A stretch of 64,000 nucleotides of DNA from Capitulum mitella. Its lineage: Eukaryota; Arthropoda; Thecostraca; Pollicipedomorpha; Pollicipedidae. Location of the stretch: assembly GCA_030062745.1 (NCBI GenBank), contig CP099848.1, positions 18,773,081 through 18,837,080 on the forward strand, written 5' to 3'. Both the position numbers and the translations under genes were made by a program. Numbering within the stretch: the first letter of the stretch is position 1; every line of letters begins with the position of its first letter. A model generated the notes under the pieces. It was not told where the DNA came from. It did not search any database and saw only the letters and a program-made list of their open reading frames with translations. Shown piece after piece: positions 22,985 to 36,100 of the stretch.

Positions 22985-24496
22985 CACGCACAAAATACAC
23001 GAGCACACAAGGCGTAAATCATCACAAAGTTCGAGACTGCCGTTACTCACATGAACACTTCATGAATCTAGTGACAACGAAATATTTTAATTGCATCTAT
23101 TCAGAACAAAAGTAACATAGTTGAGAACATAAGGCTCAAGGTATCAAAAGTCAACGAGAATTTTAGCAAAGTCGTTGAAGGGAAAATGCATTCTGATGCA
23201 AGTTAGCATTTGAAACCGGTTTCGCAGATGGAGCCGATACGACTGTGTCTTTCTTTCCTGACGCCAACCTTCCTGATGTCAATCGCCTGGCGGGTGAATT
23301 GCATTCGTCTCTCGAGCCCGACACTCGGTGGCCAGGACCAAGGCCTCAGCGGGATCTGCGCGTCAGCAGTACTGAGAAAACTGGTCGGCTGGTTCACAGA
23401 TTGGCTAGAATTTCTGTTCCGCAGCGACTTCTTGAAACCGGACGGTGCTGTGCCGACCAGCCTCGTGTACGCAGCTGTCGCCACAATGGCAAACTGGTTC
23501 GCGACGCGTTTGCAATTTTCTCCGATCCAAGGGCATCTGGATTTGGTAAGACGGATCCGCGTGCGGCTTCATCGGTGTGCCACCCAGCTGTAATGAGACT
23601 AGAGGAGTCTGGATACCGACTCACTCATTATGCAACTCGGACGTGGGGAATGTAGGTGGACGCTCCTCTAAGCCTCGAAGTAAGTTTTTGGCCTCTGACA
23701 AACCCCCATGAAGACGAGTCATCTGAAAGGCGTTAAAAATCAAGGATGGATAAATACAGACTAGTGGGAGACCATCAATCCTATCTGGATGACTGCTTAA
23801 AATATCCACTTGCATTTTAACCCTACATTGCATTTATAGCAATATTAACCCAACGGTAGATTCGTCCATCCCCCTACGTTCTCGAAAACCATTGGTCCGA
23901 TTACCTACCAGAAAACGGCGTTCAATACTTCATGTCATTTCACCGACAACCGACAGGTCTATCACATATGTAAGGAAGAGGTCGATTTTCAAAATTCACA
24001 GGCGTATCCAGGGCACATAAAAAGGAGTACACGTTCGCTTTTGGAAACGTTAATGCATTCTGCAACACATTTTGGGTCTGGCAAGCTTGTCTGTATTCGG
24101 AAAATATTTACATACGCTTCGCATACCATATCATACATGCATGATAAATACCCATTGGCGGACCCAGTTACCAGAAAAGTGGGGTAACTTTCTACACGAT
24201 GAACTATTGGTAATTGGCTATCATATTCAAACACGTGACTGATATCTTGCATTGTGCTTTAAGTTCCATTTTTGAGACCATAAGCGCATCATATTTTGAA
24301 ATAATAGAATCACATACGTGACCAGGGTACACGAAGGGATATTTTCGGAAAACGTATTTTTTGTAACATTCCCTCAATTTGGTGAATTATGTGCGTCATG
24401 AGTACATTCCCTTATGTTATGTACACATCTGTAAGTACTCATGGGCGGATCCAGGCGCCAGAAAAAGGGGTCAATAAGCACATGCTAATAGTTGTG
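22985..24496 (-). repeat. Third, inverted copy of spacer D plus part of arm C'
   Basis: Reverse complement of about 15600-17111 (coordinate sum 40096), with scattered substitutions: for example a 70-codon frame at 23621-23833 differs in two residues from 16263-16475. It begins exactly where the cassette module ends in the other copies and lacks both the cassette and the solo module. It therefore represents the pre-insertion state. Confidence 0.88.
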
Positions 24497-24537
24497 TTTT
24501 CTTCCGTAAAACGAGACATAATTTCTCAGAAATACAA

Positions 24538-24806
24538 AGTTGAGTAGTTTGATATGTGGAACGAGTGTATTGTGTGTGTGTGTGTGTGTGTGTGTCTTAC
24601 CTCTTGTACCCTTCACGTATGATGACTCGGGATCGAGAATAACCCTTGTGGTTTCGGTCATGATTTTGACTTCGCGGACATGTCTTTTCAGCTGTTCAGA
24701 CGCAAGCTGAAACAGCACCTTATTGCGACATTTTACAAACGTACGTGACAGCCTACCTTTTAACGTTTTTACAGAGTTGAGTAGCTTGACATGTGGAACG
24801 AGTGTA

Positions 24807-24851
<45 letters not shown>

Positions 24852-24922
24852 TAACCTCTTGTACCCTTCACGTGTGATGACTAGGGATCGAGAATAACAC
24901 CTGTGGTTTCGGTCATGTTTGG
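24538..24922 (+). repeat. Local duplication around (GT)n tracts
   Basis: Two roughly 130-bp blocks, 24538-24664 and 24777-24922, share TGTGGAACGAGTGTA, a GT tract, CTTGTACCCTTCACG and GGTTTCGGTCATG. The second block runs into arm A'. The GT tracts are 24571-24596 and 24810-24851. Neither has a counterpart at the mirrored site on the left. Confidence 0.75.
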
Positions 24923-24986
24923 GTGGATGATGCCATGACGTAAATATGTTGAATTTCACCCACTTCATTTTGCGCCCTCTTAAAAG

Positions 24987-24989
<3 letters not shown>

Positions 24990-25034
<45 letters not shown>
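24990..25034. repeat. (TA)n microsatellite in arm A'
   Basis: Mirror of 10058-10102. Confidence 0.93.
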
Positions 25035-25038
<4 letters not shown>

Positions 25039-25074
25039 GTGTATATATGCAGCTGTTGTTCGGTGCTCGTGCAA

Positions 25075-25540
25075 CATTGCAATATTTTGCAGGTGGGAGC
25101 CTAGAGGTCTTTTGATGGATTTCGACCTCACGAGCACGCTGGCTCTGTGCGTTCGGCGGACCGTTGGCGAGATCTGGGCTCTTGCAACATTGCGCAATAT
25201 TTCGTAGCATTGTGCAACAAGGGCCAAATCGATGCGGGAGGTTGTCGGTACGTGTTCCAGACCCTGCTGGGTGCGCTTGGGTCCCTTCCGACAGCACTGG
25301 GTCTGCCAGACACAGCTATGGCCGCTCCCACTTCCATTGCCAGAGGAGCCGTCGCCGCTGTAGCTTGGGGGTGCGTATAACGTCGGTCTGCAGATAGTCA
25401 GCTTCTGTCAGCGGCAAAATTTATATGCGAAGGTTGGCAAATGCCGGTCGATCATATGGGCAGGTCATGCTCACGGGGAAGATTGATCCAATGATGGGTG
25501 AGCGGGCAAATCTGGGTGGCTGAGTGGTCCCTCTGCCCTG
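25075..25540 (+). repeat. Repeat family G, copy 2
   Basis: Mirror of copy 1. Its plus-strand order matches the independent copy at 40910-41390: GTGCAACAAGGGCC, GACCCTGCTGGGTGCGCTT, then GCCGGTCGATCATATGGGC. Confidence 0.7.
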
Positions 25541-28164
25541 CACAGATCTCCGGCCACTTGGGTTGTCCAAACAGTAACAGGTAAATGAGCCCTCCCACAT
25601 AGTGTGTGTAATATCTGGGAGGCTGAGTCCCCCCATTGCAGAGTGAAAGTTGATTTTCCTCCGAAGCGATTGTCATCGCTAATTCCTGCTTATCACCAAT
25701 CCGCTACCGCTGGTTCCCAGTCCTCCGCTCCCCCCCCCCTCATGTCAATTGTCTCGGTATTAGATGCGTCACTGTTCTTCCTTTGTCTTCTAATAAACCT
25801 CTGATCAACCCTTTTTTCCCTCCAGCGGTGCAAGGTCACCAGTCGCAACAGATTCCTATAAGGCCGGGTAAATTATCGATCCCAAAATCATCAGCAGTTA
25901 AGAGTTCATTCCATCCTGACGGTCTCTGAAAAGCAGACAAAACTGTCTGCACCGCAACCCTGTTCCTATCCCGGTTCCTGTAACTGAGTAACTAGAACGC
26001 TTTCCGGGGCGGTCCCTGGCTCTAGTGCAACGATACGGTAAAGGGGTCTCGACCTAGGCCGGTAATAACGGGGTGATCAAGACTCTCTTCCAATCTAAGT
26101 TCACTTACTGGACCTAGCCCGCGATAATCTTAACATCTTTATTGTCAGACATGTCCTAGAAAACGTCCGGTGGGAACGAACAATTTTTAATAAATATACT
26201 AAGCCCAAAAATTATGTCGGCTACGTACTTAAGTTAGGCAATGCATTTCAAACGTCACGTTCCTTGTAATAATTTCGAGAAATCCAATGAGGTATCCTGA
26301 TAAAATCCTCAGTCATTCCAAGAACGATGTTTTAGCGGTCATATACCTTCCCTTGCTCTGGTAAAGCCTAACAATGCTATCTTTGATCGTAAAATGCCTG
26401 TATGAGTTTCATTTTTAGTGGCCAGCTGTGGACGAAATTTCGTCTGCACCAGCAATATGGTTCAATGAATATCAGGTAATTCCACGTAGATTGTCTGTAC
26501 GGAATTTTAATGCGTTTACAGCTCTCCGTTCAGCAGAGCGTTCTGGAAGTCTCAGAGAATATGATATCCTGCCGAAACAGAGGTGAGACAATGACACACT
26601 GCTTTGAAGGTAAGAACATGGCTATTGTCTAGGGCCAAATGAAGAATTCTATATTTGTTTCCAGAATGTCGCGACAACCTAAAGAGCCCGATCCCTAACC
26701 AAGTCGCCTTGACGCGACAATTCCTGGAGACCATCATGCTCGCTCCGACGGGCCTAACCGATAACAAGGGAGGGGGGATTTTTAAATGACCTAAGACGAC
26801 CTGCCTTTCTCTCTGTGGTCCGATTTCACGTCAACGAACGGAACCATGCTGCGATCTTCGGAGCAATCAGAGCAGCGTCGCGACGCATTCCAGAGGGCGA
26901 TTTTCACCATCAACGAGCACAGTCTTACCGTGTGAAGCGTCTGAACCACATGAACCGGATCGAAGCCGGATACCAGCCTGGTCTGCTCGGGTGAAGATCG
27001 ACCTAGAGGCATCACCTAGTGACCGTGGCACGACCTAAAATGGATTCAACCGCGCAGACTAAAATCTTGCCAAGGGGACGCATCTCGGCAATCTAAGCCG
27101 GATCAAAGTCCGATACCAGCCTAACCACCAGGTCGGCTGTAGGACCGATCAGACATAAAACATGTCAGCATTCGGAACCGGGTCAAAGTCAGCTACCAGC
27201 CTGACTGTCAGCATGGCGTTAGAACGGACCCAAAGACATCCGTTCGTTATCGGAACGGAGCCTAAAATAAATTTAGCAACGCAGACCCCAATCTTGCCTC
27301 GACGAAACATATGAGAAATCTGAACAGGATAAACGCTAGCTTCAGCATCAGCCTGGCTTAACCCGGCGCCGTCTGGGGGTTGTCAGACAGGCATTCCCTC
27401 GGTTTTTCTTGAATAACTTCTGAACCATTAGAGTCAGCTCAACCAAATCTTCAGTAACTATTCATCAATCGATTTTAATATTTTGACATCAAGACCATTT
27501 CCATGCTAGTTCAGGGCATGGAGATACGACGTCATAAATGTGCCCTTGTACGCATGTTTATATTCGCAGATATAATACAGGAATGATTTGGATTTACACT
27601 GGTCACGGTTCCCAGGATATACAGCCGTGACACGTCAATATTAAAGGCCATGCTAGGACACATGCATGATGACAGTTGGACTGATTTGCACTGTGGGCGA
27701 CAACAGTGGTTGCCGTTGACATTCCCCATCGTTCCAGCCAGACAAGGAAATCTATATCCCCTCTTAGCAAGATTCACCAAGTGCAATGTGAGGTCATGTC
27801 AGGTCACGTCACAGGTAGGTGTCAAAACGAAATAAAATGCAACACTGTCCGTGGAAGATCGTTCAATAACAGCAGAGAGCCATTTGTCCCGACTTGGCTT
27901 GACCTTGATCCGATAAAGCACAGATTTAAATATCACGAGATGCCATTTCAGTTCTGTACTTGACGCAGTTAAAAATCGCAGCGAGTAATCATTGCTCTTT
28001 GTCCGGAAAAAATAATGCAACCTTATCTGACCTGACCCAGGCTGATTTTGACTGGATAAAAAGCAGGCAATGGAAAACTAACCATCAGGAGGTTTCACTT
28101 CCGTCATTTTTGTGACGTGGATCAAACGGCTGCGAGTAAACATTGATCTTTGGCATGTAAAGTA

Positions 28165-31100
28165 AGACTAGCGGCGAGTGCTCGCGCCACGCGCTCGCCG
28201 TCGTGCCCCTCCGGAAGTTTTTGTCCCCGGTTCCCCGCGCACGCCGCAAGGCGCAAGCGTGAATCCCCGATCGCTGTTCGGGCCGTTCGCCGCGCCGCGC
28301 GTTTAAAGCTCTTTGCGCATTCGAATTTTGCGTTCGAATCAGGTTTCGCCTAACAGCTGGTCGAATTCACCCCCGGGGCCGTCCCAAGATCGCATCTCAT
28401 CCTTTCTTTGGAATAGGCGGTTTCCGAAAATTTCCGAAAAAAATGTTCGGCAGACTTTTTCCCTTAAAATTGTCACGACAGCATACGACACCGTTGTTCG
28501 ACTATCTCGCTGCGCCGTTCAGTCCGGCTCCACTTTAGCACGTGGTTGAGCTCCCTGAACGGAACTTCACAATCGCGCTGGGCACTCACATAGAAACAGA
28601 CTGCCATCGGCTTCTGGTCTCTATGTCTTCCCATTTCGTGCTCCGACAAATGTGCGTCTTGACAACTGTCTATGGCATTGTTTAAAAGCGCACTGTGCGC
28701 TAGAAATTAGGATGTTTTTCCACCGTTCTTACCAATTAATTGCCCTTCATGCGGCTACCCAGGGTACAAAGCCAACGCACCGTCGTCCTGTGTTTTTATA
28801 TTGCGAGATGAATATTGCCCTTTCCCCCATTGGACAGGTCCGAAATATTTCCGTATTCCATTTCGGTCAGCTGTCGCGATCTCCGTCGGTCTTCACCTCT
28901 CATTGTTAGTCTCGGTTAACGGTGTCTCCACAGTCGCCGCCAGGCGCAAGCATGACTCTCCGATCGCTTTTTGGGCTGTTTGCCACGCCGTGCGTGTAAA
29001 GTTCTTTGCGCTTTGAAGTTTTCCATTCGAGTCAGGTTTCGACCTAACATCTCATGGAATTCACGCCGTGGTAATCCCAGGATCGCATTGCACGCGTCAT
29101 TGCCAAGAAAATGCTTCTGTTTGTTCAAAGCAACTGCTGCGCGCATGTCTGCCAAAAACTTTCACGCCAGTGTACACCACCATCAATTGAAAATCTCGCT
29201 GCGCGCTTCACTCTGCATAATGCTCAGCACTCGGTTGAGCTGCAAACAATGCTTAGTACCAGTACTGGCTGAATCATTCCGAATCGTTTCCAAATATTGC
29301 CAATCAATTTTACTTCCTTCTCCATTAGTCTCTTTGCGCATTCGAATTTTGCGTTGGAATCAGGTTTCGCCTAGCATGTGATCGAATTCATCTCTGGGCC
29401 GTCCCAGGAAAGCATCGCACCCTTCATTGCAAACGAAATGCCTCTGTTTGCTCAAACAAATTTTTGCAGGCCTGTCTTTTAAAAAGAAAACGAAATGATG
29501 AAATCGAAGGAGCTCTCGGTAAGAGCGAAATCCTGGCTATCTATAGGCTCACCCAGGGGCATGGTGGGTCCAGGCTTACAGCGCGAAAATAAAAATACTC
29601 ACGAATTTATGGCATCTCGAAGGATAGTAGCCTAAATCAGAGCAGTTTTTGGTTTGAGGTTTCGTATCCCACATAGAAACCCATGAAAATGCCCTCTGCC
29701 TACGCCATGACTTCGCCCCCCTCCCTCTCCCCCATCATTTCCGAAATAGATACCCCTACTCACAGGTCAGGCACATTTTGAGATTGGTCTTAAGTGCGAC
29801 TTCCTCGTCACTTTTTACCAAAAAATCGCCTGTCCATGTCATGCATTCATGGCACGGTAAAGCAAGCGACTGTTACCAGGAGAGCCCAGTCTGCACGGCT
29901 GCAAACCGTTTCATGAGAACCAAGGCTATTATGGATATTGCATGCAAAAATTGAGCAGCACTGTACCTTTGTCTCGTCCCAGAGCTTAAAGGCGACAGCC
30001 GGGGCCGAATCTACCATCAAGCAATGCAATCCGCCCTCTGCTTTGCAAGGCTCAGTAGCAGCTGGTGCATGCCCCACGTGTCCAGCGGCTCACGTGGGTT
30101 CCCGACGCCGGAGTGCCAGGGCCGCTCTTCACCGTTGCGTGTGCGGTGTAATCCTATTTGATATGCGGCGATACGACCGCCCGGCAGGCCGGCTCCGACA
30201 CATGATGAAATGCGATAGGTACCCGGAGACGGCCAAGGACGGTGACCACTGCGCAGCGGGCTAAACCACGACTTTCTCTGGCGGCCACACGGCGCAAAAG
30301 CGTTGTCCCCCGCCTGGCCCCTGCCTGGCGACTTCTCACGTCTGGATGGACGTCTGTCCCTGGTGACTATTCAATGATCGGAGTCGCTCCTCGCGACCAT
30401 TGATGTCACCATCCCTGGTGACATCAGAACGGACGCTGACCATCAGCTGCAGCCTGTGTCCGTCACGGAACGAATGAGTCCGAGTGAATGTGAATCCGGA
30501 CGAGGATATTGAAGACACCAGCGACAGCGGGAAGGGGGGGGGACAGGTCGCCCCCCGCTAGCCGTCAGGTTGGAGGGCAAAACTATGTTTTTGTCCCCTC
30601 CCAGAAATCTCGACCACTGCACTAAACCAAATTGTAAAAAAAAACAACCTTGCTCTTTTGAAAGAGTGCTTTTGGGAGTATCGGCGGCAGACGGAAGCTG
30701 TTTTCGCGAAATTAAATACAAATCCGAAGGTTTCCAAACATGGCAGTTAATAACAACATCAAAATTTTTAGATTTCGATGCCGCGCGCCAGAGAGTGTCT
30801 GTGCCGGCGGCGCGGCAGCCGGACGAAGTGCTCGCCGGCCAACAATTATTGCCGAGACACGACGCCGGCCGCATAGATCGGCCGTGCGCTCGCTACGATG
30901 CGCTGTGCTGGCCCGCCGAGTGCGGCACGCTGTGCTGTGCCGACGGTGCTCGCGCAACGCGCTCTCCCGTGTACCCGTCCGAAAATTCGGCCTCATTTGC
31001 CCACGTACACCGCAAGGTGGATAAATAGCCTGTATTCGAGGACGTTTTCACGACAGCACCCTAGCTCCGTTTGGCATTCGAGCTGCGCGCTTCAGTTTCG

Positions 31101-33185
31101 GCAAATGATTAATAACAAATCCAGCTGCCGGCCTCAATATTTTGCAGCTCCATGGCGCGTCTCCATAGAAAAAGGTAAACTTCAGCCATTTCGTCTTGCT
31201 CTGTCAGGAACCGGTGGCATTTGGCAACCTTGCCGCCGAGTATATGTATATTTTCTTGAACTATCATCTTGGTTACCTTTGACGAGACATAATGTCTGCG
31301 CTTCTCCAACGCACCGACGTCTGCCGGCTATTTTTCTGCACTACAGATTTGCAACTTTTCATGCGATACAATGTCGTATAATTAAATTTCTGCCCAACAG
31401 CTGAACAAACTGCACAAGCCATACCTTTATAACTTCTTAATCACGGCCTTCGTTTGCATGTGCGTTGCGCTCCTCCATAGAATTTCTCATCGAATTCTCC
31501 GTCCAAACACATGGCTTTCCAATGTTCTGTCTCCCCCTACGTCATCGCGCATCGTAATTGGGCGCACGTCTTCTTTCAGGACCGCACAGAACGAAGTCTG
31601 TTTCTGTTTCACCTGCCAAATAGCAGCGTGCAACTGAATCAGCCTCACTCCAAATATTGTCATACAATTTCGTCTCATGCTGCATTAGTCACTCTCGTTT
31701 CTGTCGGTCCCCGTCTAGTTTCCAGTTCTCGTCTAATGCCCTGTATCTGTCTCGGTCTTCAAATATGTGTCCGTTTCTGTGTAACCCTTTCTCTATCCTA
31801 TCAGTATCCTCCTGACTATCTCCCCGTATATCTCACCTTGCATATATCCCTATTATAGTCTTATTTCTTTGTATCGTATTGAATATCCCGAAAACGGAGG
31901 TCGCGTCATATCGAGCACGATAAAATAAAGCAATTTTTAGCAGTGAGCAAGAGTCGGAATTTGGAGCATAACTGACGAACAAATCACGCAAAAGGCGAAA
32001 TAACACTTTTTTGTACGATTTCATTGGGAACAACGAAAACGAGAAACACTTGACCTATACCGAGGTGTTCACAATTGACTGACGAACTTGTTGCAAGTAT
32101 TTTCAATCGTCAGCTCCCAATGGAGACGCCACAATCTTCAACTGAACACAAATCACTCAAAAACCGTCGATTTTGCCCAAAACTACGACATGCATCGGTT
32201 CAGTTGATGCCCCATAGCAGGAACAGTTATGTCAATTATGATTATTTTATTGCGGCATCAGAACGACAAAACTACGGCCTTTCTATTGGTACTAATTTTA
32301 CCAGCAATTTCACCCTGCATGCTATCGAAATCGCAGTGTAAACAGAGAAGACCGGGAAATGAAAAATGTTCCCACTTTGAGCACGTGCCGTGGCTACCCC
32401 GTTTGTCGGACGACGTCGACCCTATGGATGATATGCAGTGGGTACCTAATGGCATTAGCCTATTAAGTCGCCGAGGCATCATAATTAACAGCTGAATTTA
32501 CACGCACCCTATTTTGTAAGGCTTGCAAAACTGCTAATTTTTGTGTTCCGGTGGCAAGCACGCGCCACGTGCTGATCCCAGCGCGCGATGTTTTGCATGA
32601 TATTGTTCTGCAATCGATTCTCTGTCGAACGGACCAGGTTTCGTCGACCAGGTGGTCGACTCCGCTAGACGATTGGTAGTCGGTACCTGCTCCTGCTTGG
32701 TTCCTGGTGCCTCGGGCCCGTGTCTTTAACGGTAACAGAGATAACAACCCCATTTTGAAACCTTTGAGAATGGACATTTTTCTCGTTCCCTCGGGTGGCA
32801 CGCACCACGTGGTGGTCCCAACGCGCAGTGTTTGGTATCATGTTGTTCCCCCGTCGATTCTCTTTCAATCGCGCTCGGTTTCGTGCCGATGCGACCAGCG
32901 GTTGCCGAGATCGGGCGCCCGAAAGGGACGCACGACACCGTTTTGGAAGAATTTTCCGTATTTCTCCACGATTTTGCCAAAAATGCATGCAAACCCTATG
33001 GGCGACTCTGACGCGTGCCACGCGCACCCCGCACGTCCCCGACGCCCGAAAACCCGACCAGAATGCATTGTGCCACCAAACCCCTGACCTGGCCGAGTTT
33101 CAGCCACGTGCCACTTGTAGTCTCGTCACACCAGCCCGTCAAAACCGAACTCCGACGGGAGACATTTTAAAATTTATAAATAGAG
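28165..33185 (+). repeat. About 5-kb tandem unit T, copy 1
   Basis: Begins AGACTAGCGGCGAGTGCTCG and ends TTTATAAATAGAG before the next AGACTA. It is 5021 bp. Copy 2 matches along the full length except for two length differences: copy 1 lacks a hairpin insertion and about 340 bp that copy 2 has at roughly 37750-38090. Short frames are partly shared, but reading-frame breaks between copies and missing domains argue against coding. A CACGTG-containing module with CGATTCTCT repeats occurs about every 250-300 bp in 32370-33130. Element class unknown. Confidence 0.85.
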
Positions 33186-36100
33186 AGACTAGCGGCGAGT
33201 GCTCGCGCCACGCGCTCGCCGCCGTGCCCCTCCGAAAATTGTTGCCCCGGTTCCCCGCGCACGCCGCAAGGCGCAAGCGTGACTCCCTGATCGGTTTTTG
33301 GGCCGTTTGCCGCGCCGCGCGTTTAAAGCTCTTTGCGCATTCGAATTTTGCGTTCGAATCAGGTTTCGTCGAACAGCTGGTCGGATTCACCCCTGGGCCG
33401 CCCCAGGATCGCATCTCATCCTTCCTTTGGAATAGGCGGTTTCCGAAAATTGCTTTAAAAAAAAAATGTTCGGCAGACTTATTCCCTTAAAATTGTCACG
33501 ACAGCATACGACACCGTTGTTCGACTATCTCGCTGCGCCCTTCAGTCCGGCTCCACTTTAGCACGTGGTTGAGCTCCCTGAACGGAAGTTCACAATCGCG
33601 CTGCGCACTCACATAGAAACAGACTGCCATCCGGCTTCTGGTCTCCATGTCTTCCCATTTCGTGCTCCGACAAATGTGCGTCTTGAGAACTGTCTATGGC
33701 ATTGTCTAGAAGCGCGCTGTGCGCTAGAAATTGGAATGTTTTTCCACCTTTCTTACCAATTGACTGCCCTTCATGCGGCTACCCACGGTACAAAGCGAAC
33801 GCACCGTCCTCCTGTGTTTTTACATTGCGAGATGGATATTCCCCCTTTCCCCGATAGGACAGGTGCGAAATGTTTTCGTATTCCATTTCGGTCAGTCGTC
33901 GCGATCACCGTTCGTACTCGCCTCTCATTGTCGGTCTCGGTTAACGGTTTCCCCACAGTCGCCGCCTGGCGCAAGCGTCACTCTCCGATCGCTTTTTGGC
34001 CGTTTGCCGCGCCGGGCATGTAAAGCTCTTTGCGCTTTCAAGTGTTCCATTCGAGTCAGGTTTCGGCCTAACATCTGATGAAATTCATGCCGTGACTATC
34101 CCAGGATCGCATTGCACGCGTCATTGCCAAGAAAATGCTTCTATTGGCTCAAACGAACCGCTGCAGGCATGTCTGCCAAAAACTTTCACGCCTATACACA
34201 CCACCATCGCTTGAAAATCGCGCTGCGCGCTTCACTCTGCATAATGCTCAGCACTCGGTTGAGCTGCTAACAATGCTTAGTACCAGTACTGGCCGAATCA
34301 TTCCGAATCGTTTCCAAATATTGCCAATCAATTTTACTTCCTCCTCCATTAGTCTCTTTGCGCATTCGAATTTTGCGTTCGAATCAGGTTTTGCCTAACA
34401 TCTGATCGAATTCATCTCTGGCCCGTCCCAGGAAAGCATCGCACCCTTTATTGCAAACGAAATGCCTCTGTTTGCTCAAAAAAACTTCTGCAGGCCTGTC
34501 TTTTAAAAAGAAAACGAAATGATGAAATCGAAGGAGCTCTCGTAAGAGCGAAATCCTGGCTATCTATAGGCTCACCCAGGGGCATGGTGGGTCCAGGCTT
34601 ACAGCGCGAAAATAAAAATAACCACGCATTTATGGCATCTCGAAGGGTAGTAGCCTAAATCAGAGCAGTTTTTGGTTTGAGGAATAAGGTTTCGTATCCC
34701 ACATAGAAACCCATGAAAATGCCCTCTGCCTACGCCATGACTTCGCCCCCCCCCCTCTCCCCCATCATTTCCGAAATAGATACCCCTACTCACAGGCCAG
34801 GCACATTTTGAGATTGGTCCTAAGTGAGACTTCCTCGTCACTTTTTCCGAAAAAATCGCCTGACCATGTCATGCATTCATGGCACGGTAAAGCAAGCGAC
34901 TGTTACCAGGAATGCCCAATCTGCACGGCTGCAAACCGTTTCATGAGAACCAAGGCTGTTATGGATATTGCATACAAAAAACTGATCAGCACTGTACCTT
35001 TGTCTCGTCCCAGAGCTTAAAGGCGACAGCCCGGGCCGAATCTACCATCAAGCAATGCAATCCGCCCTCTGCTTTGCAAGGCTCAGTAGCAGCTGGTGCA
35101 TGCCCCACGTGTCCAGCGGTTCACGGGGTTCCCGACGCCGGAGTGCCAGGGCCGCTCCTCACCGTCGTCCGGTCGAATCCTATTTGATATGCGGCGATAC
35201 GACCGCCCGGCAGGCCGGCTCCGACACTCTGATGAAATGCGAGGGGTATCCGGAGACGTCTAAGGACGGTGACCACTGCGCAGCGGGCTAAACCACGACT
35301 TTCTCTGGCGGCCACACGGCGCAAAAGCGTTGTCCCCCGCCTGGCCCCTGCCTGGCGACTTCCCACGTCTGGATGGACGTCTGTGCCTGGTGACTATTCA
35401 ATGATCGGAGTCGCTCCTCGCGACCATTGATGTCACCATCCCTGGTGACATCAGAACGGACGCTGACCATCAGCTGCAGCCTGTGTCCGTCACGGAACGA
35501 ATGAATCCGAGTGAATGTGAATCCGGACGAGGATATTGAAGACACCAGCGACAGCGGGAAGGGGGGGGGGCAGGTCGCCCCCCGCTAACCGTCAGGTTGG
35601 AAGGGCAAAACTATGTTTTTGTCCCCTCCCAGAAATCTCGACCACTGCACTAAGCAAAATTGTAAAAAAACAACCTTACTCTTTTGAAAGAGTCCTTTTG
35701 GGAGTATCGGCGGCAGACGGTAGCTGTTTTCGCGAAATTAGATACAAATCCGAAGGTTTCCAAACATGGCAGTTAATAACAACATCAAAATTTTTAGATT
35801 TCGATGCCGCGCGCCAGAGAGTGTCTGTGCCGGCGGCGCGGCAGCCGGACGAAGTGCTCGCCGGCCGACAGTTAGTGCCGAGACACGACGCCGGCCGCAT
35901 AGATCGGCCGTGCGCTCGCTACGATGCGCTGTGCTAGCCCGCCGAGCGCGGCACGCTGTGCTGTGCCGGCGGCAAGGTGATCCTCGACCCGCTTCCGGTC
36001 GGCAGGCTGGCGGAGCGACGCCGGCCGACAGGCCGGCGTCGCTCCGCCAGTGCTCGCGCAACGCGCTCTCCCGTGTACCCGTCCGAAAATTCGGCCTCAT

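Larger units (their letters stand above)
24847..30140 (-). repeat. Right outer arm (A') of the giant inverted repeat
   Basis: Mirror of 1131-10240 without the hAT element. Part of it (28165-30140) is also the start of the first 5-kb tandem unit, so the outer inverted repeat and the tandem array overlap. No gene is supported. The stretch contains family G copy 2, a (TA)n tract and AGGTCA-rich DNA (27785-27815). Confidence 0.88.

Noticed and set aside
30570..31404. 152- and 168-codon frames in unit T as genes
   Set aside because: The corresponding frames in copy 2 differ in start, length and internal indels, and two other frames are open over the same DNA.
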